DNA of 64,000 nucleotides from assembly GCA_019022495.1 (NCBI GenBank), contig JAFEKR010000020.1, positions 868,001 through 932,000 on the forward strand, written 5' to 3'. The DNA comes from Epichloe hybrida (lineage: Eukaryota > Ascomycota > Sordariomycetes > Hypocreales > Clavicipitaceae). Shown in pieces: positions 1 through 11,068 of this stretch. The translations under genes and the position numbers were made by a program. Within the stretch, counting starts at the first letter, position 1. The number at the start of each line of letters is the position of its first letter. The notes under the pieces were generated by a model that saw only the letters and a list, made by a program, of their open reading frames with translations, was not told the DNA's origin and searched no databases.

Positions 1-3000
1 TTCAATTTCACCAAGCAAATATCCAGGTGCAGGCGAAGTGACGCTTTGTTGGTTAGCAGGAGCTGCCGGACCAGGTTGACCGCTAGTAGGCTTGACATGA
101 TAACCAATGGGATACTCCAAGTCTGGTCTTTGCTGAGACTGTTGTTGCGATGGTTGTGCCTGGGACACTTTCGGAGGAACAACTGGTTGGTGTTGGCCTT
201 GTCGCAATTGCGACTGAAGGAGGATATTAGCTGCGTGTTGCTGCTGCTGCAGCTCCGGTCTAGCCATGTATTTGGATGGCTGTCCGTGAGGAGCACTCTG
301 AGCAGTGAAGAAGGGCCCTTGGGAATTTGCTCGAACCTGCGCTGGGACGGGTGAACTTTGTCCTTGAGCAGTCGTTGAAGTGCTAGTTGTGGCGGTAGCA
401 GGCTGCTTATTTAGCGCATCTGAACCAGCATTATTATCCGTCAGAGGTGAAGGTGTATAGTTCGGTCCATTAACAAGCGGGTTAGAAGACCTTCGCATGT
501 ATGGATCGGCAGGTGTCTGACTAATAGAGGAAACCTGGCTATCTGCTCGAGATCGGGTAGTAGCATCCTCAGGGGTAAAGGCAGAGGTTCTGCGAATGCC
601 AGGTTGCATGGGTTTCGCAGGACCAAATTGCTGTCGTTCCGCTGGAAATCGAGATTGGTCATCATGGGGGCTCTGTGGCTTAAATGGCTGCCCTGCTGCA
701 GCATTTTGGATATTCCGTAGGGGCGGGACATTGAAAGATGAGGTTGTAGCAGGTTGCTGTTCGCCCTGCGGATTTGGAGGTGCAACAGCGGGTGCAACAG
801 GCTGGGCGACCGAAGGGGCCTGTTGAAGTCGAGGTTGACCAACAGCCATATCTTGAGCATTTTGCAGCGGCGAAGCGTTGGCGGGAAACATTGGCGCAGT
901 TGGCCTTCGCAACTGTGACTGACCGGCTGCCATGTTGTGAACATTTTGCGACTGAAGAACTTGAAACTCTAAAATAAGGGGAGAATCCTCCTTGCTTGTC
1001 TGATCAAATGGTCGATTTGATGAAGCAAGAGCGGTACTGGCAGGACCGGAAGATATTGTCCCACCAACAGCAGTCTGTGGTCGCATAGACTGTTCTTGTC
1101 CTAATGTAGGTATTAGGCTAGCTCGCCTCTTAGGGAGCGTCTGTCCCTGCCAGGACTGCCAGGACTGGGGAGGACATTGGCAGTTTTCTGAACTTCCGGG
1201 AACTATGGCATTTGGCTGAGTCTTTAGCTGCGAGACATGTGGCCTGTCTGGCCCTGGCTGCGTTGTAGTTGCGATGTTCTGTCCATCCGCACTTGACCCA
1301 GAGTTCTGTTGATTTGGGAGACCATCAGGCCGAGGCGGGAACTGGTTCATTGCTTGACTTGACCCCTCATATCCTGCAGGACTTCCAGGCCCGGGTACCT
1401 GCCGCTGTTCCCGCTGGTGTTGCTGCTGCGACTGCTGAGGCGGGCTCTGTATAGAATGTCTCTGGTTGCGTGCTGGCTTCAACACGGACGACGGAACACG
1501 CGCCAGGCCCGCTTCCCAATCTCTTCCCCTCTCTTTCCGCCGTTGTTCCGTCTCGGACTCTACAGCCGTAGTTTGCACTGACTTTGAAGGGTCATGTGTG
1601 GGAAGAAGAACTTTCGGAACAGTGCTCGGATCCATGGAGATGGAATCCCGCCTTAGATTCAACGTCAAGGAGGCGTCTCGTTGTGGAGAGACACTATGTC
1701 TTTTGTCTGGAGTTGCAGCTTGCGAGGTGCTAGGGTGGCCTGGGACATGGGTCTGGTAGGTAGATTGACTCTGACTCTGAGATTGAATCGGAGTTCCGGG
1801 AGTGCTTCCAGGTTGTTTTCCCGTCATCTTGCAAGTTTCAAGTTTGGGGGCAGGCTGTGATGACTGTTCGCCGTTTGTCCTTGCAGTCTGAGTGTGATGA
1901 TTTCTCACGTCCGTAAACTGGCCTTCCGCTGGAGCTTTCTGTTCTTGCTTTGTGTCAACGGTTTGCAGCGTCATTGCCTCGGTCGTTGTTCTTGCTTGTT
2001 CTGTAGATCTGTTCCCTTCCGGCATCTTGAAGATGCAAAATTTCTTTCCTTTCCCAGCAACCGGGCTGTTCTTCTCCGGCAGCTCCGCCAAGTCCAAATT
2101 AGTACATTGCATTGTCTCGGTGGGCGCGAGTATCGAATTGTCCGCAATTTCCACGGGATCGGGGTGGAGTTCAATGTGTGCCATGCCAGTGTGCTCTGTT
2201 GGCATTTCGGCCACGAGTCCTACGGGATCGAATCGGTGAGCTGTATCGCCCAGCATCTCGACGGGCATGTCACGGCTGTCAAGGATATGAAAAGCCTGTG
2301 TACCAGGATCTTCTGCTAGCATGAACGAGAGATCTGCCTCCACTGGCTGTGATGCGACGGGCTCGCTTTCTATCATATTTGCAACAGTATTGTCGCCTGA
2401 AGTAGTAGGGCTCTCGATGGAGGGAGAATGTTTAGTATCGACGGTTTCATCCATCGCCGCTGCTGCCTTGAAAGCATTTGTTGCTGGAGTCGTCGATGAA
2501 GAAATCTCGCTCTTCCCCAACATGGGCGTCGTCTTGCCACTCCCCAAGGGACTCGCCCCCGTTTCTCGCTCACCTATACCTCCAGTGACTGCTCTCTTAG
2601 TAGCTTCCTCCTCCTCCTCATTCAACGGGCTGACATCCGCGTAGGTTCCAGGCCCCAAGAACATAAAGTTCTCTGGCTGAAACACTGCTTCTTCCTCGTT
2701 GTCACCTTCCCACACAGTGCTCACCGGCTTGGCTGTTGCAGACATGCCGAGCGTGTTGGCGATTTGCTCGCCGCCCGCTTTCTTGGTGTGTTCATTGGGT
2801 CCAGCCGTGCCCGCCTGTCTCTTGACCTGCTGCTGCGACGCGAGACGTTCCTCGGGAGCCAGGTTGGGCGCGGGTTCTCCCGCTTGAACGAAATCCGGGA
2901 ACTCATCGCCTTCGGAGGGAAAATGAAACTGAATATGACCGGTGGGTTTGTATTTGTAAAACCAGCGCTGGCCATCGTAATCCCATTCCCAATTCGGTGG

Positions 3001-3012
3001 GAGGCCAGTCAT
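1..3012 (-). CDS. WW-domain-like, Gln/Pro-rich protein (3' part beyond the window)
   Basis: An uninterrupted minus-strand frame runs from an ATG at 3012 to the left edge (at least 1004 codons, no stop reached), so the gene is partial. Residues 4-32 look like a WW domain: LPPNWEWDYDGQRWFYKY, then a conserved-type Pro at 32. The usual second Trp is a Phe in GHIQFHFP, so this is an atypical WW fold. WW domains bind proline-rich ligands. The rest is low complexity: an acidic/Ser/Thr stretch to about residue 350, then increasingly Gln-, Pro- and Ser-rich sequence toward the edge, as in disordered fungal scaffolds or transcription-associated proteins. I recognise no other domain. The ATG is the first in the frame and the WW motif follows directly. 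Function beyond probable proline-motif binding is unknown. Confidence 0.8.
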   Translation of the reverse strand, partial: MTGLPPNWEWDYDGQRWFYKYKPTGHIQFHFPSEGDEFPDFVQAGEPAPNLAPEERLASQQQVKRQAGTAGPNEHTKKAGGEQIANTLGMSATAKPVSTVWEGDNEEEAVFQPENFMFLGPGTYADVSPLNEEEEEATKRAVTGGIGERETGASPLGSGKTTPMLGKSEISSSTTPATNAFKAAAAMDETVDTKHSPSIESPTTSGDNTVANMIESEPVASQPVEADLSFMLAEDPGTQAFHILDSRDMPVEMLGDTAHRFDPVGLVAEMPTEHTGMAHIELHPDPVEIADNSILAPTETMQCTNLDLAELPEKNSPVAGKGKKFCIFKMPEGNRSTEQARTTTEAMTLQTVDTKQEQKAPAEGQFTDVRNHHTQTARTNGEQSSQPAPKLETCKMTGKQPGSTPGTPIQSQSQSQSTYQTHVPGHPSTSQAATPDKRHSVSPQRDASLTLNLRRDSISMDPSTVPKVLLPTHDPSKSVQTTAVESETEQRRKERGRDWEAGLARVPSSVLKPARNQRHSIQSPPQQSQQQHQREQRQVPGPGSPAGYEGSSQAMNQFPPRPDGLPNQQNSGSSADGQNIATTTQPGPDRPHVSQLKTQPNAIVPGSSENCQCPPQSWQSWQGQTLPKRRASLIPTLGQEQSMRPQTAVGGTISSGPASTALASSNRPFDQTSKEDSPLILEFQVLQSQNVHNMAAGQSQLRRPTAPMFPANASPLQNAQDMAVGQPRLQQAPSVAQPVAPAVAPPNPQGEQQPATTSSFNVPPLRNIQNAAAGQPFKPQSPHDDQSRFPAERQQFGPAKPMQPGIRRTSAFTPEDATTRSRADSQVSSISQTPADPYMRRSSNPLVNGPNYTPSPLTDNNAGSDALNKQPATATTSTSTTAQGQSSPVPAQVRANSQGPFFTAQSAPHGQPSKYMARPELQQQQHAANILLQSQLRQGQHQPVVPPKVSQAQPSQQQSQQRPDLEYPIGYHVKPTSGQPGPAAPANQQSVTSPAPGYLLGEIE

Positions 3013-4429
3013 TTCTAATGACGCCCCGGGAACGAGGGCTGCTACAGCCTAATGCGCGTTGCGGCGATGCCTCAAGATCTTCTATATCGCGTCGAGCCAG
3101 GCCGTTGAAAGGACAGCGTAAGCAATGCGAGATGGCGCCGTGGCTTTGATTTGTGATCCTCAAGGTCGCGCTGCGTGTGCTCAGTCCTCACCGCATTCTC
3201 GCGATGTCGTCTGATGAATCGAAATGCTCGCTCGCACCTCGACCAAAAAAATAACGCGGGATTCGATCAATCCGACCGAGTATCTCGTCCAAAAAGGTCT
3301 CCGGGGACACCAGACGGCATGTTGCGCAGTGCAAAAGGGCGCGATTCGCAAGGACAGCCATCAACTGGTGCCTGAGGGACAGGGCAGCACCGCATTTTGC
3401 GGCTGAAAATGCTCAGCTCGTCCAAATGCTGAGCTGACAGCTATTGCCCTAGCCATGTTTGCCAGTCCACAATCTGTCTTTTCTTTCTTAACAGAGTTGC
3501 TAATTTGAGCTCGACCGTCATCGGCAAGCTCGTTGCTTATCCTGGATCGGCCGGCGAGTTTTTGTCGTACTACCCCGTGAGTTGTAGAGGACGTGGTTGA
3601 CGCCATAGTAACTCGGGGCGCTTGTGTCCACCGGCTTGCTATGCAATGCGCCAGCTGTCTGAAAGAAAGCTCCTGGTATATACGGAGGAGATTTAATTGA
3701 TCACAGTAACGGAAACTGGCAAATTACAACGATTTGCCCTCCACTGTGCGATTCTTTAAACAGCCGCGTTGAATGCGACCGTTGCCATGAACCTTATTTG
3801 AGATATCTCAGGTTTTGATCTCTGCCTCATGTATGGGGGTTTGCCGGGCATTTGTCAGAATCGTTTACATTTCAGGTAGAAAATACCTACTTACTACCGC
3901 CCTCGAATGCCATTATTGCATGTACTTTGAAAATCTTTTGGTCTACATTCTGTCTGACAATAAGCGAAAATTAAGTATATTTTAATGTATTGACCTGTAT
4001 TAAATGTGTTCAAACATAGGAACAAGTATATTAGGGCGAACATAACCGAGCAGGCGAACATTTTTGTCAATCAGAACTATGTTCGAGATGACATGTCATA
4101 AATAATCACTCACATGAAACCTGGCACAGCTAATAACAATGAATTAATCAATTGACGTATCTCCATTCATGTCTATATCTAGTTACATCCCGCTCATGTT
4201 GCTCTCCGCGACAAAACTACATAGACGCCGGGTGCAAATCTTGTATCTGTAGAACTGACTGATCTGCAGATGTACTCGCTACCATTCTAGGTGGCAGTGG
4301 TTTGAGATATGCGAATGCTGGGGCTTAGATTTGCTCACGGCAAGTTTAGCCAATAATACTTGGGTAAAATGGGACAAGAAAGAACAAGGAAACACAAAGA
4401 ACTTCTGCTGTGCGACAACAACGCTCACG
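3013..4429. other. Intergenic: promoter of the WW gene and 3' flank of the channel gene
   Basis: No credible gene is seen. Both neighbours are on the minus strand, so this holds the upstream region of the WW gene (near 3013) and the 3' flank of the channel gene. Bases about 3700-4260 are distinctly AT-rich. The short open frames here lack family resemblance. Confidence 0.6.
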
Positions 4430-7036
4430 TTACACCATGTCTCGTGTTCCCTGCCGTTGCAGACTCTTGGATCCGCTACGGTACCGGCTGAACAGACGAG
4501 AACGATTCTGGGACCCGGCAGACTGGGTTGGCGTGAGGGCGGCACCCGTGGCCGAGGCTCGTGGCTCGCGCTCGGCTTCTGCTTTCTCTGCAAGGTTCTT
4601 TTCTCGAATTGATTCCATGCGTCGGGCAAGGGACTGGTCACGCCGGTTCTCGAACACGTCTTGAAACCCAGCAATGGCCTCTTCGTTGGTGGTGGGAAGA
4701 CGCATACTTCGGACACTGTTGCGTCGGGGCATAGCGCCACGCACTGGCCCTGGCGGATGTCCCGTTGAGTCATCATGAACTTGCTCCTTGCCGTTGTACG
4801 GTGGGGGTTGTGAACCAGCATAGAACATTGGGTATTCCCTGCTGCCTCCAGGATCGATGCGCAGTGGCCCCTGGATGCCAATATGTTCCATCTGGTATGC
4901 TAGCTCAGTAACAAATTTGTTGTGACGATTCAGACGAAGAAGTTCGTTCTGGAAGTTGGTCTTGTGGATGAACACTATGTTCATAGTACATGATCGGACT
5001 TGATTCACACCAGTCATTTCAGCGATGATGGTTGGCTGGTAGTCGCGCTTGTTGGCCAGGCAGAAGTCCAGCATGCGGGCCTTGAGTTCCTCAATCATCC
5101 ATGCAGGGGTGCCAAATTTGAACTCCAAGGGAATCACATCAGAAATGCCGTTGGACCGTCGCTGATTGAGAATGAATAGAGTGTTGAGCACTGAATTGGG
5201 TGCTTGTACAATGTGTCCTTGAAGCTTCTTGAACTCGGTGTACAGGAGGGAAATCTCGGTTACATAGTAGTCGTCTCCTGTCATTTTGTCACCAGTGGAG
5301 CCATAAATTGTGACGCGATCGCCGACATCAAACGGATGCTTGACGAAGACAAAGATAATGGACTGCAAAAATTCTTGTGCAGTAGCCTGTAGAACCCACG
5401 CGAGACCTAAGATCGAGGTACTGGCCGAAGCCAGGCCTGCGGCTGTTGAGCTGGAGAAAATGGACACGAAAACAATGATGGACACGATAATGATGATCAA
5501 GACGAACACCTTATCAAGCTTTTGGATGACAGAGTCCAAGTCTTTGAGGGAAGCAGCAATGGCCTTTTTTTCGAGATGAATCTCGTTGCAGACGGCTTCG
5601 AACTCGTCGATAGAAATGTCACCATTGAGGTCTTTGTCGAACACACCAAACATCGCATCAATCTCCTCCTTGGTGGCGAATACCGCCTCCATATCGTCTG
5701 GGTGAACGGTGTCGCGATCTTCCCGAACCAGACTGCGATAAATGAGACGGGCCAACGTGTGGGCTGAGGATGTACTCCGCAGTAGTTCGGAAACAACTTT
5801 ACGGGGAATGTTGGTGCTGCCCTTTCGGCCAATGAGATCATTGCCGACTCTGTTGGCGACGTAGCCAACCTTGCCGAGAACTTGACGAGCCCCCTGGTGG
5901 AAGTTAGCCATGGGAGTTTGCGCTCCGCTGGCAGTACGGGTGCCCCCATTAGGATCTTGCCAAAATTTGTCAGTGTGTTCAAGTTTGGCTTTGGCATACT
6001 CGTAAAGCTGTACGAGTTGCCTGACATCGCCCTTGTTGTTCTCGATTCGGGTTGAATAAGTCCGCTGATGAAAAGAAGTCGCAATCCATTGAATCAGAAT
6101 CTTCTCGACAAAGTTGAGAGTGAAAAGAACAAAGAGGGCAATGATGACTTTGTTGACAACGTCTACCCAGTCATTTCCGGAGTCGTCCTTGTCCGGCTTG
6201 CCGCGGCGGTGCCCGTTGTTGGTCGGTTTGAACGAGATGAGTATGGCGAGAAACCAGAGGAACAAGGCGACGTGAAGTTCCAACTGGGCTCCAATATCCC
6301 TCCACTTCTTGGCGTTTGTTGATCCGACCATGCGCGCCAAACTGTGAAATAGAGGTGGCAGAAGACTAGTCATCATGCGTGACACCCACAATGAACCCCA
6401 AACAATCTCGAGCCAGATTCCGAACCACATCAATTCAACACCACCGGGTCCACCAACGAGCTTACTGCCATCATTGTATCTGATAGCACCGAGAAGAACG
6501 GGAACCAGCAGTAAAGCCGCACCCGGAAACAAGTAGACGATGTACCGCACGAATCGAGGAAACTTTTTCAGGAACAGCCAAAATTTGTACAAGGCCGCAT
6601 CTTCGTTTATCTTCTTGATCATTTCCTCCTTGGTCACGGTTGGATTGAAAGCATCATCAGGCTCTACATTGTGAGCTCGTGTCTTAGAGCGAGCTATCGT
6701 AATACCGGCTGCTTCATGCTCTTGATTGGAAATACAACGCTCGGCTCGTAATAACTCCAGGTCATCAGTGAGTCGACTGGTCTCGGCGCGATTAATAACA
6801 GAAGGGGACATGGCCATCGCCTCAATGCCATGTGAACCGTGGGGCTGAAGTGTGTGGAAGGTGTCCAGAGAAGGGGGTGAGGGTTTTTCTCGGAAGTCGT
6901 CATGGTAGTCTTCTCTGGTTGAGGAATTGTGTTCGATTTCGGGAAACGGCTCAGAATCAGTCTGATGATGCTTCAGCGACTGACTTCGTTCTTGATCAAG
7001 GCCATGGTGATCATCTGGATGTGTTGAGCTGGCCAT
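4430..7036 (-). CDS. MscS-family mechanosensitive ion channel with EF-hand (Msy1/Msy2 type)
   Basis: An intronless 868-aa protein. In order: a disordered, acidic, His-rich N-terminus (1-135); membrane segments around 158-185, 200-228, 252-270 and 293-315; an EF-hand at about 464-476 with loop DKDLNGDISIDE holding all the Ca-ligand positions; then the pore-lining helix region (508-560) and the MscS beta domain with HPFDVGDRVTIYGS (567-580). The C-tail (about 735-868) is polar and disordered. Fission yeast Msy1 and Msy2 share this layout and act in ER membranes to limit Ca release during hypo-osmotic shock; a similar role here is inferred by family. Length and domain order fit the family. The start at 7036 is the first ATG of the frame; the adjacent sequence gives no better alternative. 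Confidence 0.93.
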   Translation of the reverse strand: MASSTHPDDHHGLDQERSQSLKHHQTDSEPFPEIEHNSSTREDYHDDFREKPSPPSLDTFHTLQPHGSHGIEAMAMSPSVINRAETSRLTDDLELLRAERCISNQEHEAAGITIARSKTRAHNVEPDDAFNPTVTKEEMIKKINEDAALYKFWLFLKKFPRFVRYIVYLFPGAALLLVPVLLGAIRYNDGSKLVGGPGGVELMWFGIWLEIVWGSLWVSRMMTSLLPPLFHSLARMVGSTNAKKWRDIGAQLELHVALFLWFLAILISFKPTNNGHRRGKPDKDDSGNDWVDVVNKVIIALFVLFTLNFVEKILIQWIATSFHQRTYSTRIENNKGDVRQLVQLYEYAKAKLEHTDKFWQDPNGGTRTASGAQTPMANFHQGARQVLGKVGYVANRVGNDLIGRKGSTNIPRKVVSELLRSTSSAHTLARLIYRSLVREDRDTVHPDDMEAVFATKEEIDAMFGVFDKDLNGDISIDEFEAVCNEIHLEKKAIAASLKDLDSVIQKLDKVFVLIIIIVSIIVFVSIFSSSTAAGLASASTSILGLAWVLQATAQEFLQSIIFVFVKHPFDVGDRVTIYGSTGDKMTGDDYYVTEISLLYTEFKKLQGHIVQAPNSVLNTLFILNQRRSNGISDVIPLEFKFGTPAWMIEELKARMLDFCLANKRDYQPTIIAEMTGVNQVRSCTMNIVFIHKTNFQNELLRLNRHNKFVTELAYQMEHIGIQGPLRIDPGGSREYPMFYAGSQPPPYNGKEQVHDDSTGHPPGPVRGAMPRRNSVRSMRLPTTNEEAIAGFQDVFENRRDQSLARRMESIREKNLAEKAEAEREPRASATGAALTPTQSAGSQNRSRLFSRYRSGSKSLQRQGTRDMV

Positions 7037-8989
7037 ACTGGCCGCCTGAGGTAGATGCCAAGGCTGTAGAAGAATATCGCAGCAGAGAACCTGAACGTGA
7101 ATGGTAAGACAACGGTAGCTGGCTATTCAACTTTACTTCCGAATGGGTATGTTGAAACTGCTCGAGGTTGGGTAGCGGCTGGATTGATGATGTCGAGGGT
7201 GTCGCCCAACGCTATCGAGTTGGATTTCCCGAGCCTCTTGGGCAACTGGCAAATGCGCCAGATTGTTGGATAGTATACTATTTACGTAATTTGGTAGATG
7301 GCGCGAAAACCCCGTTGCGTTGTTGCTTCTGTGGAGCGAGGGACGAGAAAGTCGACGGAAAAGAGTGGGGGTATCGTGAAGTTATAGTGAACAATGCAAT
7401 GTTGTACCGCGTTAATTGCGAGGTAAGGAATGACGAGTGAAAGCCGAGCAGCGCGCTGGCTATGAGTTGCAGCACGAATAATCCAAGATGAAGAAAAAAG
7501 AAGCAAGAATTCAGAAAAGCTGAGAAACTGGCGAGCTAGAAGACAAAGCAACAGCTACAAAAGAATGTGGGCACACATACAGCCAAGAAAGGATAGAGAA
7601 AAAAAAATCGAGATCCAAATGGGGTGTATTTTCGTAATTCAAGATAGATGGGGGTGGAGAGGCCCGGACATGGTGGGGGGGTGGGTGTGACGGCAGGAGC
7701 CAAGCCAAGAGCTCCGTGCCCTTCGGGAAACCGTTTTGAGCGATTAGTGTAGTGCCGGCTCAGAAAATCACGAACGAGTTTCGTCCGTTCCCAGGCCAGG
7801 TACTCCATGTCAGCCAAATGGGCCAATTGGATGGTGGAATCTCTCCTGTCTGATGCCAGTGGAGACACGCTCCATGTTTTTTAGTGGACGATACAAGTAA
7901 TCCTACCCGAACGGAGCCTTGGAGGCAGGTGCGCCCGTGCGCAATGACACCTGTTTTCAATTTGCCTCGGCGGTGTGCGCCGCAAAGGATCAAATGAAAG
8001 GAAATCGACACCATGTTTGTTTAATGGCGCACTTGCAAAGAGAGTCACGCCATCGCATCCATCTAATAGCGGAAGAAATGGAAGAAGAAATGGAAAAAAT
8101 CATCGCCCACTCGTCAAGCCACTCAACGGCTACAATCGAAGATCGCGTGTCACAACCGCCTGCCACGAGCCAAACGTTGGGCCAGCAAAAAATTGTCTGG
8201 TGCCTGATGATGTCATGCGTGGCCTTGGTCGACAAATGTTCTATCACGATTGCACCGTCATGAAACCATGAAATACATGTACGTCCGTACACAAGCGGTG
8301 TAGATTTCTTATAGACCTTCCAAAGATCTCAATTGTAGAGTAGTCTGCGCCATTTCCTTCCGCTAAAACGCCGCAGGCCTCCGCCCTTTGCATGAAGAAG
8401 GCATTCCAGTTGTGAAAATTAATCGCTGTAACATCTACTCCGTAGACGTGTACGGATGTGCATTTTTGGAGCGGGCCATCCACTTAGTAGTCCACGAACG
8501 TTTAAACCCTCTCGCCACCGAGTCGGTCAGATGCTGAGTTGCAAGTGCTAATCTCGCAATGTCCAAGGCCAACATAGTGGCATCGTGTTATTGTACAGTC
8601 TTAGACTACGACGCCTAATATTAATTCACGCTGTGTTATTCAATATTAATGAGCAACTAGTAAAGACGGTAGTTTTCCCCAAACGCTGTATCGCGGAGTG
8701 TTAGTTTCAGAGATTCAATGCTAAAAAAATTGATCTTGTCTTAGGCCGAAGAGCATCCGCTATCTGGTGGGGTTGGCTGGTGCCTGAGCCCATATTTCAC
8801 TGGCTTGTTGGTACTATCAAGTATCAGCTCTTCGTCACAGACCTTGCGCATTATGGCTTCGCAAGAATTAATAAAGAGAATTAGCTAGGTGATGCAGGAC
8901 ACCCAGAAAAAGAAAAAAAGAAGAAACAGCCCAAGGATTGTTGAAATTTATCGAATCTTCGGAGCGGAAATCATCCATGAAGAAGCACA
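7037..8989. other. Long intergenic region upstream of the channel gene
   Basis: Almost 2 kb without a supportable gene. It should contain the channel promoter and leader near 7037 and the 3' flank of the broken kinase gene near 8989. A TACTCCGTA motif lies at 8436-8444. Open frames here are short, unconserved in appearance and overlap on both strands. Confidence 0.55.
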
Positions 8990-10555
8990 TTATCGCAGGG
9001 CGTCTACTCTTTTGCGCAGTGCCGCTGCCTGTTCTAGGAACGCGGTTATCCTTGGATCCTGTTCATCTAGCAGACCCCGATCGCTCAGATACTTTGTATA
9101 GCGCTTGGATTCCTCGAGTCGGTTCCCAGCCTCAATGGAGAAAGATTCACGTTGACGAGCTTCCGAGATAACTTGTTTGGCATCGGCATCGAAGAGTGTC
9201 GAAAAGATGAACTGATAGTAGACATCCTTAAGGGTCGAGGGACGGCGTAATATCTGAGCCACAGCTAATGTATCATCCCGTTGTGTGTCCCAGTCTTCTT
9301 TCAAGCGCGCCGAATGGATGTGAGTTCGGCTGGCCGCCTCCGATTGCAAATAGAAATGAGAGCGAAGGAGTTCTTGCTTGTTCTCATCTATTCCTGCACA
9401 GTCGTGCCCTGTGATCCATGGCGGTGGTGTGAATAGCTGTCGCGGAACGGTACCTGTAAATTCCCAATCTTCAACCCCCCGTATTCGGAAGTCATCCTCA
9501 TCAATGATAATATTATCATGTCGTAGGACTTGATGAGCTAGGACAAAGGGGCCGTGATCCCAATGCGGATCAAGTAGTTTCGTTATCTGCTCGGAGACGC
9601 TGTCCGAAGCGAACAGCTCAGACATAATCGAATCAAGGCTTGCATCCGCAGTTGGCAACTGATATGTCTCTGATAAAACACGATACCTGTAGGCAATATA
9701 CTGTGTTGCGGTAGAGAAGGGACCTGCATCTCCGTAGCCCTTGCCATACCTTTGGAGTTCGTTTGCAGAGATGGATAGGGCACTACCAACTATCGGTGAG
9801 CACACATCGCCGGCCTTTGCTAGCAGTGAGCCTGCAGCCGGGAACTCTAGTCGTCTCAGCTCCGACATTATCTTAACTAGGTCTTGAAAGAGTCTTCTGC
9901 GTTGCTCTTCTGTAGCGTTCAGGTAAATATTCCTGTCGAGCGGTCGTCCGGGGATGCAATCGATAATCATGAATGGGGTTGTGCTTCCCTTAATGAGGAC
10001 TGTACTTTCCCCATACGCGTGTACTTGAGGTATAGGGATAGATGTTCTCTTTCGCACATATCTATGCTAAATTAGTTTAGTGCCGTCTATTCAAGGACAG
10101 CTGAACTTACAACATTGTGACAACTTCACTTTCGATCTTTAGCTGACAGTCTTGTATAACTGGCACAATAGGTATTCTCACGACCCATCTAATATCATCC
10201 CCAGGAAGTGAACAAAGTAGCAGATATTGAAGTCACCGTTCTCGCGTCGAAATATGTCGCAGTATTTGTTGCCATTGTATTGGGACGCTAGGGAAACCAC
10301 GCCTTTCTCATCGATTAGAGCAATGTATTCTCTGATCTTACTTTCAATCTCATTCCATGTGAGAGGGTAAGGGGCTGACTGAGGCGGGACGGAAGTCGGG
10401 GGACATTCATGCTGCGGTGATTCAACATCTCGTAGCGAGTCCTGCACGCCTCGGTGGGAAAAGAACCACGCGTAGAAGTCATAAACTTTTTGTAGAAATT
10501 GCATCAATTTATGCAAACAAAAGAATTGGGTTAAAGGAATCATTCTCGATGTCAT
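8990..10555 (-). pseudogene. Aminoglycoside-phosphotransferase-fold kinase, frameshifted and lacking the catalytic Asp
   Basis: Fungal APH/choline-kinase-like protein in two reading frames. The first frame (10555 down to about 10200) ends its recognisable part in the beta-strand motif NGDFNICYFVHF. The next expected motif, DDIRWVVRIPI, follows immediately but in another frame, so one base appears missing near 10199-10204. A 49-bp intron (10062-10110, GTAAGT...CATAG) then leads into the long last exon with PIPQVHAYG and the C-lobe. In the catalytic loop the usual HGDLxxxN reads HQVLRHDN at about 9535-9560, so the catalytic Asp is Val; the metal-binding region reads GVEDWEF. Two independent lesions suggest a decayed gene. 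A sequencing error could explain the frameshift but not the altered catalytic loop. The start is uncertain. Confidence 0.78.
10062..10110 (-). other. Intron inside the broken APH-type gene
   Basis: A 49-bp spliceosomal intron with donor GTAAGT (at 10110) and acceptor CATAG (ending 10062). Splicing joins ATG-TT to A-TAT-GTG and continues the kinase frame into KRTSIPIPQVHAYG. The preserved phase and signals show the gene was functional until recently. Confidence 0.75.
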
Positions 10556-11068
10556 TTTTGAACACGTCGTTGGCCATTAGGCAAAGAATGGTGGTTCGAA
10601 GGGACTTGGCGGCATAATGTTAATCCGCGGCCCTATGCGTCACTCAAAGCTTGACTCGGTAGGTGCAAGTTATTACTATGTACTTATAATATTAACTTAC
10701 TAACTTACTAAAAGTTTGAAAGTTTAATGAGGAGGGAGTGTTAGATTTCCGCAGCTAAGCAGGACCATTTTGTTGCTGTACAACAGGGCAAGTATTGCCC
10801 ACAACCTGTACTTACTAATTATGTGACTTGTACTCATGCAATATAATAAGCTGTCACACGTACGGAGTATCGGGCCCCAACTATATGTTCAGTGCATCAC
10901 TTGTACTAATGTTCTAACGTTTCCGCCCTAGCGTGAGTCTCACCGCATTGCCAAGACTGTCATCGACTCCTGTCACGATGTTCGAAATGGGGCAAATATT
11001 CCTCTAGATTCACACGTAGTCCTACACTCTAACGGCTCTCAGCTACAGTTTCTATGTTGCCAATTCCT
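10556..11068. other. Intergenic region, AT-rich
   Basis: Lies between the 5' end of the broken kinase gene and the stop of the glucosidase gene. Nothing gene-like is seen. A TACTCCGTA motif on the minus strand lies at 10861-10869. Confidence 0.5.

Noticed and set aside
4279..4881. 200-codon minus-strand frame overlapping the channel 3' end
   Set aside because: Different frame over the disordered channel tail; no domain.
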